Part shown: in pieces, positions 43,933 to 52,290 of the stretch
Position numbering within the stretch: the stretch's first letter is position 1
Layout of the letters: each line of letters starts with the position of its first letter
NCBI GenBank assembly: GCA_003138365.1
Contig: PLFY01000115.1
Coordinates: 17,848-77,854 of the forward strand
Source of the DNA: Acidobacteriaceae bacterium
Lineage (GTDB): Bacteria; Acidobacteriota; Terriglobia; Terriglobales; Acidobacteriaceae
DNA length: 60,007 bases
Reading direction: 5' to 3'
The notes under the pieces: generated by a model
Seen by the model: only the letters and a program-made list of their open reading frames with translations
Told to the model about the DNA's origin: nothing
The model's database searches: none
Translations under genes and position numbers: made by a program

Positions 43933-45423
43933 TCAACCTTTGAGGCTGACGATGAATTGCTGTAGCGAGGCCGCGGAAAGACCCTCGAATTGCGGGAGGA
44001 CCATGGCGTCGTGGGTGCGAAAGCGTTCTTTCTCCGGACTTCGCGGCGGCGCCATCACGATGCCGACTACAGGCGCGGGTTTGGTCCGCCCGTAACCCGG
44101 AGCCTTCTGGACCTCGCGGAGCTTCCGCCGCACCCACAACTCATTGGTTGATCCGTAAAAAATGAGCACCCCGTCGCAGCTACGGAGATTATCGTCGTGG
44201 TATTCGCGGATCTCCGCTTCATCGCCTTCAAAGACAGACTGCAGAACCTCAAAGTGGTCGTACAGGTGCTCCACCCATGCGGACGCCGCTTCGCTGTCCC
44301 GTTGATCGTGAATGACGTAGAGGCTTGGGTGGCTGCCGCTCTCGACTTGCGGAGCGGGGCTTTGCACTGAGGGCGCCGGCGCGAGCGCGGGCGCCGAAGG
44401 GCGCTTGAGCTTATCGTGGATCACTGTCCGCAGATCCTCAAAGAAGGTCTCCAGCAGATCCGCACCCTCCATCATGCCTGGATCAAGACGCAGGCGCTCG
44501 ATAAGTTTCACTTGCCGGTCATCCTCAACCTGCAAGCCCGGCGGTATCCAGAGCAGGCGCGAAAACTTTCCGCTTTTTCCCCTCTCGATCGCCAACTGGT
44601 TCTGGATTTCCATCAGCGAGTCCGTGCCGCCCTCGGGAACGGAACTATGATTTCTGCCCACCAGCATGACCGATAGTTGACACTTTTCGAGATCCTCGGT
44701 GACGGCGGCCTTTACCTCTGAAGCCACTGAAGGCAACGGGCGAGTGGGAAAAACCATGTAACCGTGCTGCTGCAAATCGCGTCGCAGCGTCTCGCGCTGC
44801 TCGCGCAGATCGCTGGTGGTCTCCGCCAGAAAAACTCCCTGGCCCACAGGTTGGGATGCGAGCTTCGCATCCGGATGTTCGAGCTTCTCCAGCAGTTGAC
44901 AAATGTCGTGCGCCAGGTCGTCCAGTTTCAGCCAGAAATCGCGCTGCGCCTCCGGGCCAAAAATTTCATTCAACTCCCGGATTCTGCCGGAATCGGGATC
45001 GGTCTTGAAAAACTCGTAGCCCAGCACCAGTTGCAGTTCGGGAGGGTGTTTATCAATGGATACGGGAGTCTTCAGCACCTTGAAGATGCGAAGCTTGTCT
45101 TCAAAACGAATTCCGCCCTGGGATTCCGCGGCTTGTGAGAAAGCACTCAGCTCCTTGAGCGCCCAGTCGGATTTTACGTACCGCGGCGACACTACCGTGA
45201 TCAGGACGGCCACGCGCCGTAGTTTCTCGACCAGTGTCTCGGCAAAATGATCGTTTCCCTGCAATTTGGGATCACGCCAGATATGCGGCTGCTTGCCCAG
45301 AAGCTGGGCAACGCGCACTTCCAGAGCGCGATGAAGATTGGTAACCCAACCCTTTTGCCCCTCGATCAACTCAACGTTGTCAAGGTGCGCGTAGCTGATA
45401 AAGGCGTCGCTTTCAAAATTCAT
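43933..45423 (-). CDS. TIR-domain protein with DUF4062-like and second TIR-like domains
   Basis: A 496-residue protein with three domains. Residues 5-175 are a TIR domain: DAFISYAHLDN, WRDPKLQGNDHF, VVSPRYVKSDWALKELSAF. Glu91 sits at the position of the NADase catalytic Glu. Residues 195-335 resemble DUF4062 (VFLAETTSDLREQRETLRRD, then LQQHGYMVFP). Residues 366-496 are another TIR-like fold (SLYVIHDQRDSEAASAWVEH, CDGVLIFYGSTNELWVRRKL). The start at 45423 has AAAGGA 7 nt upstream. It is the first gene of a pair with the nSTAND ATPase, so TIR would be the effector or signal-making part. NADase activity is inferred, not shown. Confidence 0.82.
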   Translation of the reverse strand: MNFESDAFISYAHLDNVELIEGQKGWVTNLHRALEVRVAQLLGKQPHIWRDPKLQGNDHFAETLVEKLRRVAVLITVVSPRYVKSDWALKELSAFSQAAESQGGIRFEDKLRIFKVLKTPVSIDKHPPELQLVLGYEFFKTDPDSGRIRELNEIFGPEAQRDFWLKLDDLAHDICQLLEKLEHPDAKLASQPVGQGVFLAETTSDLREQRETLRRDLQQHGYMVFPTRPLPSVASEVKAAVTEDLEKCQLSVMLVGRNHSSVPEGGTDSLMEIQNQLAIERGKSGKFSRLLWIPPGLQVEDDRQVKLIERLRLDPGMMEGADLLETFFEDLRTVIHDKLKRPSAPALAPAPSVQSPAPQVESGSHPSLYVIHDQRDSEAASAWVEHLYDHFEVLQSVFEGDEAEIREYHDDNLRSCDGVLIFYGSTNELWVRRKLREVQKAPGYGRTKPAPVVGIVMAPPRSPEKERFRTHDAMVLPQFEGLSAASLQQFIVSLKG

Positions 45424-45890
45424 AGCCGTCCTTTGGCCTTTGTCCGTGCCGGGATATGACAACCAGTGGTGGCGCCACGCAAACGATCTTCACGACCTCA
45501 ATGCACATTGAATTTCGTCGATTCTTCCCAACCAGCGGCCTTCCGCGTCTGTTGCAGATCCCGGAAAAGCTGGGATGTTTGCCACTTGAAGCGCGCCCTC
45601 GACGGGCACGAACCTCTGCTGGCGCTCCGATCTCTCGTAGAATTCAATGTTCGTGGCTGGACAATCGATTCAGTGCTCAAGGGAAGTGGGAAATATGCCA
45701 ATTGTACCGGCAACTCTGAATCAAGTCCACGAGTTCGTTTTGTACTCCTCGGGACGGCCCTCGTCAAGACTCGATATCGATTCATTGGGCTCGATGAATT
45801 GCGCAGAGGAGTTTCAGAGCTGCTTGATCGCCGGTCGTCGGTCAACTCTTGAATCAATCATCGGCGGATATCTTGCCCTGAAACAAGAAG
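45424..45890. other. Intergenic region upstream of the TIR-nSTAND pair
   Basis: 467 bp holding the presumed promoter of the pair. Open frames here (for example 45466-45852 plus, 45498-45857 minus) have no recognisable domain and atypical composition, so no gene is called. Confidence 0.45.
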
Positions 45891-45918
45891 GGCCCGGGCG
45901 AGTCACCTCGCCCGGGCC
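45891..45918. terminator. Strong hairpin terminator
   Basis: GGCCCGGGCGAG-TCAC-CTCGCCCGGGCC is a perfect 12-bp stem, 14 bp past the stop of the receptor remnant read on the minus strand. It closely resembles the terminator of receptor 2 at 48118-48140. Confidence 0.75.
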
Positions 45919-45932
45919 TCAGTGTTGCTCAG

Positions 45933-46110
45933 TTAGAAGGTCAACTTGAGAGCACCCTGCATGACACGCGGCGGAATATTGCCGATGGCTCCGACTGACC
46001 CAAAGCCACCCCAGGTAACGGTGTTGCCATAGCTGGTGGCGGGCGGGACTGCCAAAGCTGGGATGATTGAGGGCGTTGAAGGCCTCCCAGCGGAACTGCA
46101 GCTTCATGGA
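45933..46110 (-). pseudogene. C-terminal remnant of an Oar-type TonB-dependent receptor
   Basis: Read on the minus strand, MKLQFRWEAFNALNHPSFGS matches the last part of Oar barrels (compare KAFQFRWDAFNATNHPNFSG in receptor 2). A one-base frameshift then leads to ATSYGNTVTWGGFGS and the normal terminus RVMQGALKLTF with TAA. Only about 58 codons remain. Upstream, the similarity ends at a small hairpin (46118-46140). The remnant kept its terminator. It is probably the 3' end of a deleted receptor gene that once lay beside the galactanase. Confidence 0.85.
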
Positions 46111-46117
46111 TTCCCAC

Positions 46118-46140
46118 CCTTTCGCAAAAAACGCGAAAGG
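46118..46140. repeat. Short hairpin at the receptor-remnant breakpoint
   Basis: CCTTTCGC-AAAAAAC-GCGAAAGG is a perfect 8-bp stem exactly where similarity to the receptor ends. It could mark the deletion or insertion junction. Confidence 0.5.
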
Positions 46141-46219
46141 ATGGGGCCCGGAGCTTTTTGCACGAAGCTTTTTTGGGCTTGTACATTTCAGCCGAAACTT
46201 TCAGCGGCAAGTTGGGCCG

Positions 46220-46237
46220 CTCCTACTTTCGTCGGAT
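46220..46237 (+). promoter_or_regulatory. Shared galactan-locus promoter motif, copy 1
   Basis: CTCCTACTTTCGTCGGAT, 53 bp upstream of the GH53 lipoprotein start. It resembles the sites before receptor 2 (51953-51970) and GH35 (54995-55012) in the same orientation relative to each gene. Confidence 0.4.
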
Positions 46238-46290
46238 GACACCGCGAGATTTGCGCGCCTATGATGGCACTTCAAGTTGGAGGCACCGCC

Positions 46291-47646
46291 ATGGCGCAGA
46301 AGCACAAAATGCTATACATCTTCCCCGGTTTCATCCTGGCCATCGGGGCTGTTCTGCTCAACGGTTGCGGGGGTTCAGGCGGGTCCAGCTCGACGACGAC
46401 GACGACGACAACGACGGCGGCCACGCCCACCTTCTCGCCCGCCGCCGGAACCTACGCGACGGCGCAAACCGTCACCATCTCCGACGCCACCGCCGGCGCG
46501 ACGATCTACTACACCACCAACGGAACGACGCCCACCACTGCCTCAAGTGTCTACTCCGGCGCGATCACCATTCCGGCGACTCCGGCTACCGAGACCATCC
46601 AGGCTATCGCCGTGGCCGCGGGCTACACAAACTCCTCGGTCGCATCCGCCGTTTATACGATGACCGCGCCCCCGGCAACGCCCGCCGTCATTGGAGCCGA
46701 TGTCGGATGGCTGACCCAACTGGAGAGCATGGGGTATACCTGGACCGATCCCACCGGCGCATCCGGAAGCGCGCTGCAGATTCTCAAGAATCATGGCGTG
46801 AACACCATCCGCATCCGGACTTTTGTGAATCCCACCATCACCGCCGGCGTCTTGGGCGTGGGGGACAACGATCAGGCAGGCAGCATCGCGCTGGCCCAAC
46901 TGGCCAGTTCGATGGGCTTCAAGATCGTGATCGACTTTCATTACAGTGACACCTGGGCCGACCCAGGGCATCAAACCACTCCTGCCGCGTGGGCGAGTGA
47001 TAGCTATGCCCAACTGCAAACCGACGTCTACAACTACACCTATGGCTTCATGACCGCGCTGGCGGCGGACGGAATCTATCCGCAATATGTGCAGGTGGGC
47101 AACGAGATCAACTCCGGAATGCTCTGGCCCATCGGTTCGGTTGGCGCCACAACCGCAAACGGCAACAACTTCACCCAGGTCACCGGCCTGATCAACAGCG
47201 GCTACAGCGCAGTGAAGGTGGTCAGCACCACCACGCAAGTCGTCATCCACATTGCCGGAATCAGCGATCTCAGCGACTTTGAGTGGTTTTTTGACGGGCT
47301 GGTGGCCGCCGGCGGAAAGTTCGACGTGATCGGAGCCTCCTATTACGACGGGCCGGCAAACATCACTACGGTTGCCGCCAACCTGAATACGCTAGCCGCC
47401 CGCTATAACAAGCCGGTGATCATCAGCGAGATCGGCTACCTGTATAGCGATCCAACCGATGCCTACACCGATGTGCAGGGGGCGATCCAGGCGATGAATG
47501 CCGTGCCCAACAATATGGGGCTGGGAGTGATCTACTGGGAGCCGGAAGCTCCCGACGATTCCGCAACGGCCGATTACACGATGGGCGCTGTGACCGAGGG
47601 TTCGGGAAAAGTGCTGCAATTTACGACCGCCATCAATGCGTTTTGA
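46291..47646 (+). CDS. GH53 endo-beta-1,4-galactanase, lipoprotein
   Basis: A 451-residue surface or periplasmic lipoprotein. The signal ends in LLNGC (lipobox). A Ser/Thr linker encoded by a trinucleotide repeat follows. Next is a chitobiase/hexosaminidase C-terminal-like module (TPTFSPAAGTYATAQTVTIS, about 45-120). The GH53 barrel spans about 130-450, with GADVGWLTQLE, TIRIRTFVNP, IDFHYSDTWADPGHQ, the acid/base Glu in QVGNEINSGMLWP and the nucleophile Glu in VIISEIGY. It would cut beta-1,4-galactan or arabinogalactan side chains. The start at 46291 has GGAGG 7 nt upstream. It lies beside a receptor remnant and 0.5 kb from an intact Oar receptor. Confidence 0.92.
   Translation: MAQKHKMLYIFPGFILAIGAVLLNGCGGSGGSSSTTTTTTTTAATPTFSPAAGTYATAQTVTISDATAGATIYYTTNGTTPTTASSVYSGAITIPATPATETIQAIAVAAGYTNSSVASAVYTMTAPPATPAVIGADVGWLTQLESMGYTWTDPTGASGSALQILKNHGVNTIRIRTFVNPTITAGVLGVGDNDQAGSIALAQLASSMGFKIVIDFHYSDTWADPGHQTTPAAWASDSYAQLQTDVYNYTYGFMTALAADGIYPQYVQVGNEINSGMLWPIGSVGATTANGNNFTQVTGLINSGYSAVKVVSTTTQVVIHIAGISDLSDFEWFFDGLVAAGGKFDVIGASYYDGPANITTVAANLNTLAARYNKPVIISEIGYLYSDPTDAYTDVQGAIQAMNAVPNNMGLGVIYWEPEAPDDSATADYTMGAVTEGSGKVLQFTTAINAF
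46391..46417. repeat. ACG/ACA trinucleotide repeat
   Basis: A run of 'cga' triplets encodes eight consecutive Thr in the GH53 lipoprotein linker. Length changes would alter the linker without shifting frame. Confidence 0.75.
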
Positions 47647-48015
47647 GCGATTGCCGCCCGCGCAAAAATGGGCTTCTGCGACTCACGACAGGGAATGTCC
47701 CTTCAAATCCTGGCGCTTCTGGGCCAGCGGAGACCACCCCGGCCAAAACGCATACGCTGGACAACGTCGCCTCAGAAGACTTTCGGGCAAGACCCGCTGC
47801 TGGATAGCGACGGGAAACGTATGTATTGGGTTGGCCGAGTCTCCCCGGCCAAGACTGACTACCGGTCCGCGTCTGAGATCAAGCAATCCGCGAAACCCAA
47901 AACCCAGCCTTCGCCTCACCCACCCGCGAGCCATGTCTTGTCAAAAGTCGCGCTGCTATCGACTGCCGAAGGCTTTTCGGTTCGACCGCTCTCTGAAATG
48001 AAATCTTGATTCTCC
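47647..48015. other. Intergenic region after GH53 lipoprotein gene
   Basis: No gene is supported. A 113-codon open frame (47668-48009) shows no domain and has random-like composition. No clear terminator for the GH53 gene is seen. Confidence 0.45.
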
Positions 48016-48054
48016 GAGCCGCTTGCAGTCTCAATGGAGTTTTGCAAGAGGCTC
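48016..48054. repeat. Interspersed hairpin repeat A, complete copy
   Basis: GAGCC-g-CTTGCA, a 15-bp loop, then TGCAAG-a-GGCTC: 11 paired bases with one mismatch. The right part matches window positions 3-34. Confidence 0.75.
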
Positions 48055-48117
48055 CTCCTATAGTTTGAATATCTGGCGAGGCACAGTAGACGATGAATCC
48101 GGGCGAAGAGAAGAAAA

Positions 48118-48140
48118 GGCCCGGGCATTGCGCCCGGGCC
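48118..48140. terminator. Rho-independent terminator of receptor 2
   Basis: On the minus strand, GGCCCGGGC-GCAAT-GCCCGGGCC is followed by TTTTCTTCTC. It lies 18 bp after the receptor stop. Confidence 0.85.
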
Positions 48141-48158
48141 TTTGTTGAAGGCGCGCTA

Positions 48159-51100
48159 TTAGAACGTGAGGCGGAGGGCGCCTTGAAAGATACGAGGATT
48201 ACCGTTCGTGCCGCTGATCACGCCAAAGGTACCTACGGCCTGATTCACGGTGGACGACGGGCCGGAGAAGTTCGGATGGTTAGTGGCGTTGAAGGCATCC
48301 CAGCGGAACTGGAAGGCCTTTCCTTCCCTCAGAGTCCAGTTCTTCATGATCGATGCATTGATGCCAAAGACGCCCGGTCCCCAGTAGGCGTTCTTGCCGG
48401 TGTCGCCGAAGCCGCACCATCCCGGCGTATTGTCGTTACAGGAGGTGGGAAGGACGAAGGCGGCCGTGTTGAAGTAGCCCTTGGCCGGGTTAACCCAATC
48501 CCAGTGGCTGCCCTTGCCCATGTTATTGGCCACGCCCGGAGCGAAATCGGCGCGGTTATTCCACATGCCGACTCCGGGGTCCGTGTCCCACTGGCCGATG
48601 GAGAACGGGCTGCCCTTCTGCAAGGTAATGATGCTGCTCAACTGCCAGCCGCCGACCGTCTCTTCCATCAGCTTGCCCTTTTCCTTGAACGAGGGGGCCT
48701 GGTAGATAAAGTTGCTGATCCAGGCCCACGGCATGTCCGCACCGGAGTTGCCGCGGTTCCACGCGGCGCTGATCGGATTGCCCAGCGCCGGATTCCCGTA
48801 GGAGACGTTGCTGGTGCCGGTGATGTCGATGGTGTGCGACCACGCGAAGCTGGACTGCGCCTGGAGGCCGTGCGTCACGTGCTGATCCAGGCTGACCTGC
48901 AGCGAGTTGTAGCTCGCCGTCGCCCAGCTCTGGTCATCGTAGATGTCCCCGATGTTCCCGTTCACGGGCAACTTTGAAGCGTACGGTGGGTTCATGTCGA
49001 TGAGCACCGACAGGTGATCGGTTTCGTTGCCCACATAAGCCATGTGGACGGCCGTCGTTGAGGTGAGCTGATGCTCGATCGAGACGTTCCAGGCATACAC
49101 CGTGGGCAGCTTGAAGTTGCGCGAGAATTCCTGGCCGACTTGCTGGCCCTTGGGAATGGCTGTGTTTGTCGCAGGCTTGGTCTGGTAGGTGGTCGACGCC
49201 CAGGCGAATGTATTCGGGAAGGGGCTGCTGGTAAAAGGAGAGACTCCGCCATAGGCATCCTGGAAAGGAGCGGCCCAAGGGTTATCAAAGGGGATGACCG
49301 CACCTTTGATCACAGAATCGGGACAGATGGCAGCGCCGCAGGTGGGGTCCCAATCCCATCCCGAGAAGTTGAAGGTGGGACTGAAGGGGGCGACGTCGGC
49401 GGCGTGGTTATACTCCGAGTACTGCAGCGGACCGGTAAACATGCCGAAGCCGGCGTGAAGGACGGTGCGCGGCAGGAGCTTGGGCTGCCAGGCCAGGCCG
49501 ATGCGAGGCTCCCAGTAACCGTAGTCGCTGTTGATCAGGGTATTGGGCACGCCGGAGTCGCCGGGGAAGAGGAGTCCCGCGGGAGCGTTGGGATACACGG
49601 TGCTTTTCTGGCCGGCGGTGCTATTCGCGAAACCGGCGACGGTCGCCGTGCCGGGAACCCAGGCAGAGCCGCGGCCGTTCTTGGTGACGGGAGGCGTGTT
49701 CGGATCCCAGCGCAGGCCCAGGTTGATGGTTAGATTCGGACTCACCTTCCAGTCGTCCTGGATGAAGGGTCCAACCTGCCAGCCGGCCACATCGGCGATT
49801 TCGCCGGCGCCCTGCATGTACCCGGTTGCGTAGCCCAGCATATAATCGGCCAGGTATCCACCGGTAAGGGAACTAACAGTACCAGCGGTTCCATTTCTTC
49901 CAAAGCCGATCATCGGCTGCGTCGGGTACGACGTATTCTCGACCGCGTGCTGATGCATCAGCTCGATGCCTGTGGTGAACGAGTGCTTGCCGAGGATCTT
50001 GTTGAACGTATCCGTTAAGCCCAAGGTGTTGCGGACTTCCGCCGAGGGCTCATCCCAGCCGCTCTCAAAGCCGTAGTTCGAGTTGATGCGCAGAGCGCCC
50101 ATGTAGCAACTGCCCGTGGGCTCGTTGACCCCAATGTTAACCCCAAGGGGATCCCCGCTATTATTGGAGAAGCACATCGCCTTTCCGTCGCTGCCCAGCT
50201 CCTGGGCGGCGCTGTGCGCGCTCATCTGGTTCATGAAGACCGAGATGGTGTTGACCGTCTTCGGATTGATCGTCCAGTTGTGCTGCAGCAGGTTGTTGAA
50301 GTAATACATCTGTTGCCAGAAGCTGGCCGTCCACGAGCCGTGGTTGTAGGCGCTCTCCATGTTGCCCGGAACGTCGCTTGACGGAGACCCGAAGGAGTTG
50401 GTGTAGGAGCGCAGGGTGAGAACCTGGGAGGGCGAGAGGTTGTAGTCCAGCTTGATCGTGCCCTCGTCGTAGCTGTCGTAGACGGTGGGATAGGTGTACA
50501 TCATATCGCCGTTGGCCCTCTGCAACCCGGGCTTCAGAGTCGTGCTGTTGGACACCGTCGTTGCAGCATGGATCATGCCTTGACTCGCAAAATACTTGGC
50601 GGCCGGCGATAACTGCACTGGAACAGTTGCGTTGCAGGATGCTGTCGGAGAGTATTCACACGCAGCCGTTGTAAGGCTGGTGTCGAGCTGGTCGTGATTG
50701 TGGGTCACAGGGTTCAATTTAAAGGGACCGCCCAAGTCTTGGCCTAAGCCGCTGAAGTCGCCCGTGAGCATGGCGTTGGTCGGCGTGCTGGTCAACGTGT
50801 CGGTCGAGTTCCAGATGATCTTGGTGCCCTGGTAGTTGGCGAAAACGAAGAGCTTATCCTTCTTGATCGGTCCGCCGGCGAACAAGCCGTACTGGTTGCG
50901 CCGCAGCGTATCGGCCTGGCCGCTGAACCAGTTGGTGGCGTTCATGGCGTTGTTGCGGACGTACCAGAAGGCGCCGCCGTGAAAGTTATTGGTGCCGCTC
51001 TTGGTGGCGATGGAGACCACCGCGCTGGGCGCGAAGCCATACTGCGCGCCGAAGTTGCTGGTGAGAACCTTGAACTCCTGGGTGGCGTCGGCGTTCGGGA

Positions 51101-51758
51101 ACGGAGCCGTCAGCAGGTCGTAGTTGTCCATGTTGGTGACGCCATCGAGCATATAAAACGTGCTGCCGTTGCGGCCACTGCCGATGCCGGCGCCGGTCTC
51201 GGTGGGGAAAGAGAATCCGGTCTGGATGCTTTCACCGCCATGAGCCTGGACGTCAACCGAGCCGGGGATCAGGAAGACGAGGGACGAAGGATCGTGCCCG
51301 TCAAGCGGCAGCGCGGAGATGGCGGCTTGATTGATCGTGGTGCCCAGCTCGGCCGAAGAGGTGTTGATCAGTTCGGCATCGGCGGTGACGGAGATCGTCT
51401 CAGACTTGCCTGTGCCCACTTTGAGGCGCACATCCTGCGTTGCGGCCAGATCGACCGTCAGAGTGATGCCCTTCTGCACATAGCGGGCAAAGCCGGCAGC
51501 TTCAATGGTCAGCGTGTAATTGCCGATCGGCAGGGGTCTGAGCAGGTATGTCCCGACGCTATCTGTTTTTACGGACTGCGTAAGGTTTGTGCCGATGTTG
51601 GTGACGGTTACAGTCGCTCCGGGTACAGCCGCCCCGGAAGGATCGGTGACATTACCCGTCAAGCTGGCGCTGGTGCCTTGTCCGTAGACCAGAAGCCCCG
51701 ACCCGACGAGGATCACAAGCAGTAGATTCCGTAAATGCTTCGCACTGAAAAGTTGCAC
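48159..51758 (-). CDS. Oar-type TonB-dependent receptor 2 (galactan locus)
   Basis: A 1199-residue outer-membrane receptor. The signal peptide is MQLFSAKHLRNLLLVILVGS to GLLVYGQG. The carboxypeptidase-regulatory-like domain runs from about 28 to 115 (SLTGNVTDPSGAAVPGATV). The plug includes GRNGSTFYMLDGVTNMDNYD. The barrel ends in FQGALRLTF. I choose the GTG at 51758, because AGGAGG lies 5 nt upstream and it gives a clean signal peptide. The frame is open to an ATG at 51851. With GH53 and GH35 genes on both sides, its likely cargo is galactan oligosaccharide. A terminator follows directly. Confidence 0.9.
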   Translation of the reverse strand: MQLFSAKHLRNLLLVILVGSGLLVYGQGTSASLTGNVTDPSGAAVPGATVTVTNIGTNLTQSVKTDSVGTYLLRPLPIGNYTLTIEAAGFARYVQKGITLTVDLAATQDVRLKVGTGKSETISVTADAELINTSSAELGTTINQAAISALPLDGHDPSSLVFLIPGSVDVQAHGGESIQTGFSFPTETGAGIGSGRNGSTFYMLDGVTNMDNYDLLTAPFPNADATQEFKVLTSNFGAQYGFAPSAVVSIATKSGTNNFHGGAFWYVRNNAMNATNWFSGQADTLRRNQYGLFAGGPIKKDKLFVFANYQGTKIIWNSTDTLTSTPTNAMLTGDFSGLGQDLGGPFKLNPVTHNHDQLDTSLTTAACEYSPTASCNATVPVQLSPAAKYFASQGMIHAATTVSNSTTLKPGLQRANGDMMYTYPTVYDSYDEGTIKLDYNLSPSQVLTLRSYTNSFGSPSSDVPGNMESAYNHGSWTASFWQQMYYFNNLLQHNWTINPKTVNTISVFMNQMSAHSAAQELGSDGKAMCFSNNSGDPLGVNIGVNEPTGSCYMGALRINSNYGFESGWDEPSAEVRNTLGLTDTFNKILGKHSFTTGIELMHQHAVENTSYPTQPMIGFGRNGTAGTVSSLTGGYLADYMLGYATGYMQGAGEIADVAGWQVGPFIQDDWKVSPNLTINLGLRWDPNTPPVTKNGRGSAWVPGTATVAGFANSTAGQKSTVYPNAPAGLLFPGDSGVPNTLINSDYGYWEPRIGLAWQPKLLPRTVLHAGFGMFTGPLQYSEYNHAADVAPFSPTFNFSGWDWDPTCGAAICPDSVIKGAVIPFDNPWAAPFQDAYGGVSPFTSSPFPNTFAWASTTYQTKPATNTAIPKGQQVGQEFSRNFKLPTVYAWNVSIEHQLTSTTAVHMAYVGNETDHLSVLIDMNPPYASKLPVNGNIGDIYDDQSWATASYNSLQVSLDQHVTHGLQAQSSFAWSHTIDITGTSNVSYGNPALGNPISAAWNRGNSGADMPWAWISNFIYQAPSFKEKGKLMEETVGGWQLSSIITLQKGSPFSIGQWDTDPGVGMWNNRADFAPGVANNMGKGSHWDWVNPAKGYFNTAAFVLPTSCNDNTPGWCGFGDTGKNAYWGPGVFGINASIMKNWTLREGKAFQFRWDAFNATNHPNFSGPSSTVNQAVGTFGVISGTNGNPRIFQGALRLTF

Positions 51759-52290
51759 AAACGCCTCCTGAAGTGGATTAACCATAGCGCCCAGAGCCAC
51801 TTGGCGCTTCTCTGAAACCGTTTTCATCGATCTCCGCATTCCCGTGTCCATGCACGAATAGCCTTTTCGAGCCGCCCGCGTTCACGACAGAGCGAATCCG
51901 ATAGGGTTCTTCGAGTCGAGAGGAACACTACGCTCCCGCAATGTGGGCATGCATCTGCCAAAAGTAGGATCGGGAAGATTATTTTTCAATCCCGCGGGCC
52001 GAGAGTTGATCCGAAGGCTATGTAATGCAATTTGTCCATGTTACGCAATGCCGGGCACTCATTTTCAATGCTGAAATGTTCACCGGATTCTTCGCGGGCG
52101 TTCTTGGCATGCTTGAAGAGACAGTGGATTCATCCGGCTTCCGGCCTATCCATGGTCTCAGCGATTGGTTGTACACTGCAACGTGCAAGGGCGGGGTTCG
52201 CGCTTCCTGGCCCTCAAGCCCATCCGTGAGAACACCACGCCCTCAACCAAGGGATTGTCCGGCATACGCAATAAACCCGCATCGCACGCG
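51759..52290. other. Intergenic region upstream of receptor 2
   Basis: 532 bp between the GH35 stop and the receptor start. It holds the shared motif at 51953-51970, followed by an AT-rich stretch (ATTATTTTT). No gene is supported. Confidence 0.5.
51953..51970 (-). promoter_or_regulatory. Shared galactan-locus promoter motif, copy 2
   Basis: ATCCTACTTTTGGCAGAT on the minus strand, about 195 bp before the receptor 2 start. It matches the GH35 copy at 15 of 18 positions. Confidence 0.5.

Noticed and set aside
45466-45852. Overlapping open frames on both strands before the TIR gene
   Set aside because: No recognisable family, Ser/Arg-rich composition, and mutually overlapping. Treated as non-coding.
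47668-48009. 113-codon plus-strand frame after the GH53 gene
   Set aside because: No ribosome binding site or recognisable domain, with random-like composition.
48159-51758. SusC/SusD-type Bacteroidetes polysaccharide locus
   Set aside because: No SusD-like lipoprotein is present, and the receptor has the Oar-type N-terminal domain and C-terminus instead.
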